Assembly: GCA_021781795.1 (NCBI GenBank)
Contig: JAJXWA010000003.1
Span: 1-64,000 of the forward strand
Length of the DNA: 64,000 nt
Direction: 5' to 3'
Origin: Acidobacteriota bacterium
GTDB taxonomy: Bacteria > Acidobacteriota > Terriglobia > Terriglobales > Acidobacteriaceae
Both the position numbers and the translations under genes were made by a program. Positions 25,641 to 33,956 of this stretch are shown here, in pieces. The notes below the pieces were generated by a model, which was given only the letters and a program-made list of their open reading frames with translations, had not been told where the DNA came from and ran no database searches. Position 1 is the first letter of the stretch. Each line of letters begins with the position of its first letter.

Positions 25641-26446
25641 CCAACGGCCTCCAGCGAGCGCGTAGCCGGGGCGTCTTTCACCTCGGCCTCTCGCAAGGCA
25701 ATGTAGGGATCGAGCGAGTCCATCATCCCCTCAAAGTCCGCGAAGTCCAGCGATTGATCGCCGTCGCTCCATGCCTTCTCAGGATGTGGGTGCACCTCTA
25801 TCAGCAAGCCATCCGCGCCAGCGGCGACAGCGATACGCGCCAGGGCCGGGACCAGCTCACGGCAGCCCGCGGCATGGCTCGGGTCGGCAATGACCGGGAG
25901 GTGCGAAACCTGCTTGAGCAGAGGAATCGCAGTCACATCGAATGTGTTGCGCGTTGCAGTCTCAAACGTGCGAATGCCTCTTTCGCACAGGATGACGTTG
26001 GGATTTCCGTTGTCGAGAATCAACTGGGCCGAGCGGAGCAGATCGGCAATGGTCGCCATCATGCCGCGCTTCAGAAGAACCGGTCGTCCAGAGCGAGCCG
26101 CGGCCTCCAGCAGGGAGTAGTTCTCCATGTTGCGGGTGCCAATCTGCAGGATGTCCGCGTATTCGGCGACGAGTGAAACATCGCACTCCGACATGACCTC
26201 TGTGACGATGGCCAGTCCGCTCTCTTTGCGCGCGCGGGCAAGCATCTTGAGGCCTTCGACGCCATGCCCCTGAAACGAGTACGGAGAGCTGCGTGGCTTG
26301 AAGGCGCCTCCGCGAAGGATGCGCGCCCCGCAGCGGCGTACATGATGGGCAGTCGCCATGAGCTGAAATTCGGTCTCGACCGAACATGGTCCAGCCATGG
26401 TGACGAATTCCCCGCCCCCGATCTCAAGATCCAGAATCCGCACCAT
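25637..26446 (-). CDS. 3-deoxy-7-phosphoheptulonate synthase-like enzyme (type I-beta core)
   Basis: Enzyme of about 269 residues of the DAHP/KDO8P synthase superfamily, which condenses phosphoenolpyruvate with an aldose phosphate. DAHP synthase is the first step of the shikimate pathway. Conserved segments are [80 protein letters not shown] and [19 protein letters not shown]. The metal ligands (Cys in GPCS, His in DPSH, Glu in IEVH) are in place. The ferredoxin-like N-terminal regulatory domain of many type I-beta enzymes is missing, as in unregulated archaeal forms. The start is uncertain: ATG at 26446 matches the core; a TTG at 26614 would add 56 atypical residues. Its stop overlaps the next gene's ATG. 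Confidence 0.85.
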   Translation of the reverse strand: MVRILDLEIGGGEFVTMAGPCSVETEFQLMATAHHVRRCGARILRGGAFKPRSSPYSFQGHGVEGLKMLARARKESGLAIVTEVMSECDVSLVAEYADILQIGTRNMENYSLLEAAARSGRPVLLKRGMMATIADLLRSAQLILDNGNPNVILCERGIRTFETATRNTFDVTAIPLLKQVSHLPVIADPSHAAGCRELVPALARIAVAAGADGLLIEVHPHPEKAWSDGDQSLDFADFEGMMDSLDPYIALREAEVKDAPATRSLEAVG

Positions 26447-26671
26447 CGTCTGTGCGCAATCCGAACTTTTCAACACACCGGGGCTCTCGGCAAACTGTTC
26501 TTGCCAACTACCGCGCAACGTCTGCGCTCCAATCTGGGGAAGTGTCAGACTATCGTGAAGCTTAGGTCCTCGCCTCAACCCAAAGTTGGAGGTCCGGGAA
26601 CGAGTGAGATGCAATCAAAGTGAGGCATCAGACCAGCGCGACAGAGCACGCTCACCGCCCACATCAGGCGC
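26447..26671 (-). other. Gap between the amidase and DAHP-synthase-like genes
   Basis: The largest gap (225 bases) inside the nine-gene run. It could hold a second promoter for the downstream seven genes. No strong -35/-10 pair or terminator hairpin was recognised. The DAHP-synthase-like frame remains open through most of it. Confidence 0.35.
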
Positions 26672-28084
26672 TCAGAAATGATTTGCGAGAGGCGGCACGC
26701 GGTAGCCAAACGCCGCATCCACGACACCCGCAATGGCCAGTGCGGCTTCGTCCTCAAATGGCCGGGCGACGACCTGCACGCCGATGGGGAGGCCATCCCT
26801 CAAACGGCCCACAGGGACGACCGCCGCCGGAGCCGCCAGCGTATTGAACCACTGCGTATGCCGCACTGCGTCGAGGTAGGCGACTGATCGGCCGTCTATG
26901 GACCACTGGCGTTCACCGTGACGGAACGCCGGAATGCTGGCGACGGGACAAAGCAGCACGGGCCAGGCTGCGAGTTCCTCCAGAGCCTTCGAGCGCAGAA
27001 GGTCCAATTGCGCCCATGCGTCAAGAAGCTGTTCGGGAGTGAACGGTCTTTCAGAAGCTGCGATCCCAAGAAATTCTCGAAAGATGGGGCTCAGCTTTTC
27101 CTCTTGCCCGCGGATTGCGGGAGCATAGAACATGGCTCCGCACTGCACGAAGAGCTTCCACCAAAGGCGCCGCAATGGTTCCAGCATGCGCGGACGGAAT
27201 GGTTCTACGCGGAATCCAGACTCACGCAGTGCAGAGGCCGCCGCATGCACCGCTGCGCGTGTCTCCGGTGTGACAGGCACAAGCCCGTCGTCTTCAAAGA
27301 AGCCGATGGTCTGGCTGCGTAGCTCCTCGAGCGACCGCTCGCGGTATGCGATGGGCGGGCTGGAAGGGTCGAGAGGATCGTGTCCGCCCAGTGTGCGAAA
27401 GAGCAGATTGACATCTTCCATCGTGCGCGCCATGGGGCCAATCGCTCCGAGAACAGAGAACGGTCCCACGCAAGGCGGCAAGTGTCCTCTGCCCGGAAAG
27501 CGCCCCGGAGTTGGCTTGAACGAGCAGATCCCTGTAAAGTGCGCTGGAACGCGAACCGATCCACCGCTGTCCGATCCGAGTCCGGCCGCTGACATGCCCG
27601 CAGCAATCGCAGCCGCCTCGCCTCCGCTTGAGCCGCCCGGTGTGCAATCGAGATTCCACGGGTTCGATGTGCGGCCGTGCAGCAGGTTGTCCGTCTCGTA
27701 CGCCATCAGAAACTCGGGGCAGTTGGTCGTCCCAAGAATGAGTGCGCCGGCAGCGCGCAGGCGAGCCACCGCAATGGCGTCCACATGGGGCACGTCGTCC
27801 TTGTGGAGCAGACTGCCAATCTCGCAGCGAAACCCTGCTGCCGCAATGGACGACTTGACCGTGACCGGCAAGCCGTAGAGCGGACCGCGCAGCGCGCGCG
27901 ATTCGTCCATCTGCAGGGCCCGCACGCGCACCCGGTTCGCATCGAAATCGACCAGCGCGTTCAGCTTAGGATTCAGGCGCTCAATCTGGCGAATGTGCGC
28001 CTCGGCGAGTTCAACCACGGAGACAGCCCGCGACCGCAGCATGTGCACCTGCTGCGTCGCAGGCTGCAGAACAAGTTCGTTCAT
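26672..28084 (-). CDS. Amidase-signature family amidase
   Basis: Cytoplasmic amidohydrolase of 470 residues that hydrolyses a carboxamide to acid and ammonia. The Ser-cisSer-Lys triad is visible: K77 in GLPVTVKSSI, S153 in CTPGGSSGGEAA and the nucleophile S176 in GSDSGGSVRVPA. The central region (ICSFKPTPGRFPGRG, GPMARTMEDVNLLF) and the end (NTLAAPAAVVPVGRLRDGLPIGVQVVA) match the family. It resembles the stand-alone amidase branch rather than GatA, and no gatB or gatC is nearby. Its ATG overlaps the stop of the TPR/FG-GAP gene by four bases, so it is coupled to a secreted-protein gene despite having no signal peptide. Confidence 0.9.
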   Translation of the reverse strand: MNELVLQPATQQVHMLRSRAVSVVELAEAHIRQIERLNPKLNALVDFDANRVRVRALQMDESRALRGPLYGLPVTVKSSIAAAGFRCEIGSLLHKDDVPHVDAIAVARLRAAGALILGTTNCPEFLMAYETDNLLHGRTSNPWNLDCTPGGSSGGEAAAIAAGMSAAGLGSDSGGSVRVPAHFTGICSFKPTPGRFPGRGHLPPCVGPFSVLGAIGPMARTMEDVNLLFRTLGGHDPLDPSSPPIAYRERSLEELRSQTIGFFEDDGLVPVTPETRAAVHAAASALRESGFRVEPFRPRMLEPLRRLWWKLFVQCGAMFYAPAIRGQEEKLSPIFREFLGIAASERPFTPEQLLDAWAQLDLLRSKALEELAAWPVLLCPVASIPAFRHGERQWSIDGRSVAYLDAVRHTQWFNTLAAPAAVVPVGRLRDGLPIGVQVVARPFEDEAALAIAGVVDAAFGYRVPPLANHF

Positions 28085-31000
28085 CGAAGTGCCGGCAGGC
28101 TGGGCGAAGGTAAGCGATCGTCCTGCGGCGTGGACGGCAGCTGTTTGTAGTCGAAGCGGTAGGATCGTACCGGCTCGCCCGTGTCGAAGCGATCGTTCCA
28201 GTTCAATTGATACGCCACGGAGTCCGTACCGTCCGGAAACCTCTCACTGGTTGGATACGGGTAGGACGACATGCCGTGGAACGGAAGCTGGGCAACGGTG
28301 AACGGCGATGCGTCCCACCAGTCCATATCCTTCACGTATCCATTTGCATAGAAGAAGTAGTCGCGCTTCCAGTGCGCAGGCAGCGTGGGCAGGCGACTGA
28401 CATCGAACTCCGCTGCAATCTCTTCACCGCTGCCGAAGATTGCGTAGCGGTCGTCTTTGCCGCTCACCAACTGCGTCACATCGCCGTAGTGGGTATAACT
28501 GCCGCGCTGATGCTGGAAGGGCCCGGTGAGACTCACGCGATCGTAGTCATAGTCGAGATCACCGGGGCTCTTGCCTTCGACCTGCAACGGATATCCGCGG
28601 AACTGTTCCGTCGCAAGGGTCAGCGGCACCTCAGTGGTGCGTGTTTCAGCGTCCGGATGATTATCAATCAGCACCTGGTCCCAATAAATCTCGAGATTGC
28701 TGATCAGCCGGATCCGATGCACGCCGGCCGGCAACTTGTGCGACAAATCGACGACAATCGTACGTTCTAGTCCTGCCGGGAATCCCGCTTCGCCGGGAAT
28801 GCGCTGCCAGGTTCCATCCGGAAGTTGTGCCTCCACATATGGCGAAATCGGCTGAATGCCGGCCTGCCACGCGGAGTAGAGCGAACTTGCGCTGAAGTAA
28901 TTGACATAGCCGGCCATGAGCAAACGCAAGGATGCATCGGTACGAATCAAGCCAAGATCCAGCGTAAGCGTGTGCGTGTTCGCGAAGCCGTCGTAGGGAG
29001 TCGGCGTAAAGCCTCCCGCAAAGACGTGATCCCGATGCGTGAGCGCCGCGAGCACATCGTGGCCTTCGCCATCCCATGCGCCGACAGGCAACATTGCACC
29101 GGCGGAAGCAACCAGGCGGCCGGAAGCAAACGGCGGGTCATCGAGAAATTTCTCATCTGGGTTGACTTCCACATCATCAGGATGGTCGATGGCGACGAGC
29201 CGAAGCTGGTCGATGTAGTTGACCTCTTCCATGGGCTCGATGAAGCGCAGGCTCAACCTGCCGTCGACGGGCGCGGCAGAAGCGCCGTCCACCTTAATCC
29301 ACTCGCTAGGGTTGGGCGTGTTGCGCCGCGTGGGAGTGAACCAATGGCCCACAACACCCGCGCCAATCACGTCAGTGACGAGTTTGTACTTGTGCCCATT
29401 CCACACAAAGAGCACCGGGCAGGAGCTGCCGCGCCGGTCTGCTTCCTTCATCGCAATTACCTGCTGATGCGGCAGGTCGATCTCGTCCTGAAGAATGCCG
29501 GTCGGCCAAAGAATGCGCAGCAGGTCGATATGGTCCGCGCTTCCGAGGCCGACGAGAATCTGCGGCGGCGCCTGCGTCTGAAAGCCCGACGCTCCGGCCA
29601 GCTCCCACTTCTGCCACTGGCCATTTGCAAAGATCTCCACTTTTGCGCCCAGCGCCGTCTTGTTATCCGCGTAGCCGCTCAGGTCGAGGCGCGCGAAATG
29701 ATTCCTGTTTGCGCCCACGTTGCGCAGCAACACGGGCGGAGCATCGGCCTTTGTCACAATCAGGTCCGGCGCACCATCCCCATCCACATCAGCGGCAATC
29801 AGACCTCGCGCATGCTGCAGATGCATCTTGCTGAGGCCCAGGACTGCGCTCACATCCTCAAAGCTTCCATCGCCACGATTTCGAAAGACCTTCAACTGTG
29901 TACCGGTGCGTGTTTGCACAAGCGCGGCCAGGTCCACCCAGCCGTCATTATCGATATCGACCGGCGTCACGCCCCATCCACGCACCGCTCCATGCAGCGG
30001 CAGGACAACGCGCTCAAACCCGCGGCCGATTTCGTGAGGCCCGGAAATGTTGCGCCAGAGAGTCACGCCCGGAGCGCCCTGATGCGTGACGGCGATGTCC
30101 ATCCAGCCGTCTTTGTCGAAGTCGAGAACGGCGATGCCCTCACTTGCGGGCAGCTTCTCGCCGTAGATGGGCTGGGTAGGGTATTTGCCTTCGCGCGGAT
30201 TGACATAGAGGAGCGGCGCTGCGCCGGAGCCCGTAACGCCAAGATCGACGGCTCGATCGTTGTTGAAGTCCGTAAGAATAGCAGCCCGTGTTGGAGCGCT
30301 GCCGCCAAGCCCGGTCGGGGCCGTCCACTCCGTGAAGGTCCGGTTGCCGTTGTTGCGCCAGAGCACATTGGCTTCGCTGCCCGCGGCAAGCGGAGCGCCG
30401 GTCACAAACAAATCCAGATCGCCATCGTGATCAAAATCAACAAACGTAATTCCACTCGGGTGATTGCGCGCGCCGAGACCTGCCTCTGCAGTCACATCCT
30501 GAAATTTACCCTTGCCCAGATTCCGAAACAGCCGCACGCCATCGTCCATGGCGACGGCAAGATCGTTCAGGTTGTCCGCATCGTAGTCACCGACCGTGCA
30601 GGCAACGCCGCGGCCAGCAGCTTTCAGGCCCATCCCTGCGGCATCCAACTGTTCAAAGCTGCCATCGGCGCGGCGATGGAGCACTGCGATGGCCTGAGCA
30701 CCCGACTGCATCAGAACCAGATCCATCTGGCCCGATCCGGTCGCGTCCATCATGCAGGCGGCGCCGGTGAGGCCACTTCCGCTGAATCTCCCCAACATCG
30801 GCTGCGCTTCGAGATGAACGGGAATCATACTCGTTTCGATCTTCTGCCGCTCTTCAATCGGCGTCACCGTGGAATAGTGGCCCTGCTCGCCATACGCAAG
30901 TCCGATGGCCGCAGAGATCTTCGTGCTCGTCATGTGCTGGAAGAGCTTGAAGTGCTCCTTGGCTTCCTGTGTGTGGCCGGTGCGCTGCAGCGCGCGAGCC

Positions 31001-31524
31001 ATCGCGAACTCGGACGACGCATGAAGAGGCTGAATGGCAAGCGCCTGCTGCAAGGCTGCAATCGCCTTGTCGAACTGGTGCATCTCCTGGTAGCAGACGC
31101 CTTCAAAGTAGTAAGAATCGGCGTCTCTCGGGTCTGCCTTCACCGCGTGCTGGAAGCTGGCCAATGCTGCGTCCAGATCGTTGTCTGCATGTTGCGCAAG
31201 ACCCAGGTTGTACCACGCCTGAGGGTTGTCGGGCTCCAGCGAGAGTGCCGCCTTGAGCGACTTCTCTGCATCGGGCAATCTCTGCAGAGTCATCAACGCG
31301 ATGCCGTCATTGATGGCCGCCTGCGCCATCGCCGGATCTTTGGCAAATGCGCCCGCAAAGGCCTGTTCGGCCTTCTCGGTAAACTGCTGCCCCATCAGTG
31401 CCACACCGCGATTGTTGAGTTGAATCGCTTCGTTCTTGAAGCGCGCCTGCGCGCCCCCGTGAGGCGAGGCCATTGTGCACCAGATAGCGGCAACTGTAGC
31501 TGCAAGTCTTGCTGTCTTTCCCAA
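28081..31524 (-). CDS. TPR + FG-GAP + ASPIC/UnbV giant secreted protein
   Basis: Exported 1147-residue protein, first gene of the nine-gene run. A signal peptide (about 1-25) is followed by about five tetratricopeptide repeats (about 30-185; for example PQAWYNLGLAQHADNDLDAALASF). FG-GAP/VCBS repeats follow (about 230-590: DYDADNLNDLAVAMDDG, DFDHDGDLDLFVTG, DVDGDGAPDLIVTKAD). An ASPIC/UnbV domain spans about 595-670 (GAKVEIFANGQWQKW, LLRILWPTGILQ). The C-terminal third (from RRGSSCPVLFVWNGHKYKL) is beta-rich, with a motif rich in Tyr and Asp (YDYDRVSLTGPFQHQRGSYT), and has no recognised family. The TTG start at 31524 has GGAGAG six bases upstream. It probably forms a protein-interaction platform in the periplasm or at the surface. 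Confidence 0.85.
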   Translation of the reverse strand: MGKTARLAATVAAIWCTMASPHGGAQARFKNEAIQLNNRGVALMGQQFTEKAEQAFAGAFAKDPAMAQAAINDGIALMTLQRLPDAEKSLKAALSLEPDNPQAWYNLGLAQHADNDLDAALASFQHAVKADPRDADSYYFEGVCYQEMHQFDKAIAALQQALAIQPLHASSEFAMARALQRTGHTQEAKEHFKLFQHMTSTKISAAIGLAYGEQGHYSTVTPIEERQKIETSMIPVHLEAQPMLGRFSGSGLTGAACMMDATGSGQMDLVLMQSGAQAIAVLHRRADGSFEQLDAAGMGLKAAGRGVACTVGDYDADNLNDLAVAMDDGVRLFRNLGKGKFQDVTAEAGLGARNHPSGITFVDFDHDGDLDLFVTGAPLAAGSEANVLWRNNGNRTFTEWTAPTGLGGSAPTRAAILTDFNNDRAVDLGVTGSGAAPLLYVNPREGKYPTQPIYGEKLPASEGIAVLDFDKDGWMDIAVTHQGAPGVTLWRNISGPHEIGRGFERVVLPLHGAVRGWGVTPVDIDNDGWVDLAALVQTRTGTQLKVFRNRGDGSFEDVSAVLGLSKMHLQHARGLIAADVDGDGAPDLIVTKADAPPVLLRNVGANRNHFARLDLSGYADNKTALGAKVEIFANGQWQKWELAGASGFQTQAPPQILVGLGSADHIDLLRILWPTGILQDEIDLPHQQVIAMKEADRRGSSCPVLFVWNGHKYKLVTDVIGAGVVGHWFTPTRRNTPNPSEWIKVDGASAAPVDGRLSLRFIEPMEEVNYIDQLRLVAIDHPDDVEVNPDEKFLDDPPFASGRLVASAGAMLPVGAWDGEGHDVLAALTHRDHVFAGGFTPTPYDGFANTHTLTLDLGLIRTDASLRLLMAGYVNYFSASSLYSAWQAGIQPISPYVEAQLPDGTWQRIPGEAGFPAGLERTIVVDLSHKLPAGVHRIRLISNLEIYWDQVLIDNHPDAETRTTEVPLTLATEQFRGYPLQVEGKSPGDLDYDYDRVSLTGPFQHQRGSYTHYGDVTQLVSGKDDRYAIFGSGEEIAAEFDVSRLPTLPAHWKRDYFFYANGYVKDMDWWDASPFTVAQLPFHGMSSYPYPTSERFPDGTDSVAYQLNWNDRFDTGEPVRSYRFDYKQLPSTPQDDRLPSPSLPALR

Positions 31525-31620
31525 GAAACTCTCTCCGGCTCAGATGTGCGAAATTGGGGTTTAAGAACCGCGGAACTAGCCAGTGTATGCGAGCAGGCAT
31601 CTCTTGCGCACGAGTGTTCC

Positions 31621-32775
31621 ATGCCGATTTCCTCTCATCAAAAGCGACAAGGCCTGCGAATTTATACTCAATGCGTGCCCCCTTCGCTTGCAGAGATCGA
31701 CTGGCAGAGGTTTCTCCAGCGCCCGCTTCTGGAGCCGGCCCCGGTGCGGATGAGCGACAATCTCCGCGCGCGCTCGATTCTCATCACCGGAGCCGGCGGA
31801 TCGATCGGCGCCGCACTGGCGCTGCGGTGTATGGCGATGGGTGTACGTTCCTTATCGCTGCTCGAAGCCTCCGAAAGCAGGCTTTTCCAATTGCAGCAGC
31901 AATGCAGCAGCCAATATGGTTCGCTACAGCCAACCTTTCTCCTAGGCAATGTGACCGACCCCGGCATGCTCGAAGAAGTGTTCGCCCGATCCGCACCTGA
32001 TCTTGTCTTTCACGCCGCTGCGTTCAAACATGTCCCTCTGCTGGAGGAGCAGACAATCGCGGCGATCGCCAACAATGTGCTGGCCACGGAACTGGTCTCC
32101 AAAACGGCTTCGGCATATGCGGCGCGCGTGGTGCTGGTCTCCACTGACAAGGCAGTAATGCCTGTCTCCATTCTTGGCGCTACCAAGCGAGCAGCCGAAC
32201 AGATCGTGTTGAGCCAACATGGCGTCGTAGTCAGGCTTGGAAATGTTCTCGCATCGAGCGACAGCGTCGCCGAGATCTTCGCTCATCAGATTGCAAGTGG
32301 CGGACCCATCACCATCACGGACCCTGCCGCGCGCCGATTCTTCCTCACGATCGATGAGGCGGTTCACATTGTCCTGGCAGCTTCGTCGGAGGAGAACTGC
32401 TTACTCATCCCGGCGCTCGAACAACAGCACTTTATCGCGGATCTGGCTCGTTTTCTCGCATCAGAGCTTACGCCGAATCGACCCGTTCCAATCGTCTTTA
32501 CCCAATTGCGCGCAGGCGACCGGGAGGCGGAGCGTCTGTACGCCGACGATGAGGTGCTGGGTCCAGAGGTCCTGCCGAATCTGCACTGCGTCACTACGCC
32601 CAAAATTCAGTCTCACACAATTGAGGAATTGCTGACGAGGATGCGCACGGCGGTGGCTTCGCGCGACCGCTCTGCTGCGCTTGAGTGTCTGCTGACTCTT
32701 GTGCCGGAGTTTGCGCCGCATGCGAAGGCGCAATCCATCGCGCCCAACCATGATTTGCGAGTCACGCGATCATGA
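31621..32775 (+). CDS. CapD/PglF-like nucleotide-sugar 4,6-dehydratase (extended SDR)
   Basis: Soluble NAD-dependent dehydratase/epimerase of about 384 residues, likely acting on UDP-N-acetylhexosamine. The Rossmann motif is SILITGAGGSIGAALA (about 52-67); further motifs are DLVFHAAAFKHVPLLEEQ, NNVLATELV, VLVSTDKAVMPVSILGATKRAAEQ and ARRFFLTIDEAV. As in other CapD/FlaA1 proteins the usual SDR Tyr is replaced (here ILGATKR, the family often has VMGATKR). The N-terminal membrane helices of PglF are missing. The ATG at 31621 is used; a GTG at 31675 is possible. Its stop overlaps the NeuC-like gene by four bases, so the trio is one operon. A much longer open frame extends upstream to 28825, but this is antisense to the TPR gene. 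Confidence 0.8.
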   Translation: MPISSHQKRQGLRIYTQCVPPSLAEIDWQRFLQRPLLEPAPVRMSDNLRARSILITGAGGSIGAALALRCMAMGVRSLSLLEASESRLFQLQQQCSSQYGSLQPTFLLGNVTDPGMLEEVFARSAPDLVFHAAAFKHVPLLEEQTIAAIANNVLATELVSKTASAYAARVVLVSTDKAVMPVSILGATKRAAEQIVLSQHGVVVRLGNVLASSDSVAEIFAHQIASGGPITITDPAARRFFLTIDEAVHIVLAASSEENCLLIPALEQQHFIADLARFLASELTPNRPVPIVFTQLRAGDREAERLYADDEVLGPEVLPNLHCVTTPKIQSHTIEELLTRMRTAVASRDRSAALECLLTLVPEFAPHAKAQSIAPNHDLRVTRS

Positions 32776-33956
32776 AGATGGCGCTTGGCAAGAGGAGAAT
32801 CGGCGTCATCACCACGTCGCGCGCGGACTACAGCCATCTCTACTGGCCGCTGCGAGAATTGGCCGCACATCCGGGCGTCGAGCTGGGCGTCTTTGTGCTT
32901 GGGCCGCATCTGGCGCCGGCGTTTGGGATGACGATTCACGCGATTGAGAGCGACGGCTTTCCGGTCAAAGCGCGCATCGAGTGCCTTCTGCACTCCGACA
33001 GCGACACGGGCATGGCCAAGACGATTGGTGTGGCCATCCTTGGCCTCGCTGATGCGCTGACCACATGGCGTCCTGACATCCTGCTTCTCATCGCAGACCG
33101 GTATGAGATGTTGGCGCCTGCCTCGGTGGCTGTTGCTCTGCGCATTCCCATCGCGCATATTGAAGGCGGCGAAGTATCACAGGGGGCGATTGACGACCAG
33201 GTGCGGAATGCTCTCACCAAGCTCGCGCATGTCCATTTCACCTCCACTGAGACAGCGCGACGCCGCGTCATTGCGATGGGCGAAGAGGCCTGGCGCGTAC
33301 ACCACGCCGGCGCCCCCTCGCTGGATCATCTGCGCTGCTCGAAGTTGCTCAACCGCGAAGAACTGGAGTCGAAGCTGGGTCTTGCGCTCCACGCGCCTTC
33401 CGTGCTGGCGGCGTGGCATCCGGTCACCATCCTGCGCGACACCAATGCGGAGGCCGATGCATTCTTTTCTGCGCTGGCGCATATCCCGTGCCAGTTGATC
33501 TTTGTCTATCCCAACACCGATGCGGGCAGCCTGGCGCTGATTGAGCGAACGCAACAACTCGCCGCAACCCGCCGCGACACGCATGTGTTTGTGAATCTGG
33601 ACGCGATCACCTACTGGAGCCTTCTGCGCGATGTGGATGTGATGGTGGGCAATTCCTCCAGCGGGATCATGGAGGCAGCCTCGTTTGGCCTGCCGGTTGT
33701 CAATGTAGGCATGCGCCAGCAGGGGCGCGAGCGGGCGCGCAACGTCATCGACGCGCCCGCGGAAAAGGAGTCGATCTCTGCGGCGCTGCGGCGCGCCCTG
33801 ACCCCGGAGTTGCGCGCTTCGCTTAAAGGCATGAGCAATCCTTACGGCAATGGAACCGCAGCGGAAACGATAGCGGAGGTGCTGACGACAGTCCGATTAG
33901 AAGACCTGCTCATCAAGCAGCCGACTCCAGTGGTGGCAATTCAGGAATCGCAATGA
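32772..33956 (+). CDS. neuC: NeuC-like UDP-N-acetylglucosamine 2-epimerase (hydrolysing)
   Basis: Enzyme of 394 residues that converts UDP-GlcNAc, or a 4,6-dideoxy derivative, to the corresponding mannosamine with release of UDP. This is the committed step in sialic or legionaminic acid synthesis. NeuC/WecB signatures are RIGVITTSRADYSHLYWPLREL, DILLLIADRYEMLA, PIAHIEGGEVSQGAIDDQVRNALTKLAHVHF, AGAPSLD, LAAWHPVT and VGNSSSGIMEAASFGLPVVNVGMRQQGRE. The GT-B fold and UDP-binding residues are intact. It is coupled at both ends by ATGA overlaps to the dehydratase and aminotransferase genes. NeuC and LegG cannot be told apart here; the neighbours favour a LegG-like substrate. Confidence 0.88.
   Translation: MKMALGKRRIGVITTSRADYSHLYWPLRELAAHPGVELGVFVLGPHLAPAFGMTIHAIESDGFPVKARIECLLHSDSDTGMAKTIGVAILGLADALTTWRPDILLLIADRYEMLAPASVAVALRIPIAHIEGGEVSQGAIDDQVRNALTKLAHVHFTSTETARRRVIAMGEEAWRVHHAGAPSLDHLRCSKLLNREELESKLGLALHAPSVLAAWHPVTILRDTNAEADAFFSALAHIPCQLIFVYPNTDAGSLALIERTQQLAATRRDTHVFVNLDAITYWSLLRDVDVMVGNSSSGIMEAASFGLPVVNVGMRQQGRERARNVIDAPAEKESISAALRRALTPELRASLKGMSNPYGNGTAAETIAEVLTTVRLEDLLIKQPTPVVAIQESQ

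Noticed and set aside
28825..31620. Very long plus-strand open frame extending the CapD-like gene upstream by more than 900 codons
   Set aside because: It is antisense to the TPR/FG-GAP gene and rich in Arg, His and Gln; only the part from about 31621 shows SDR motifs.
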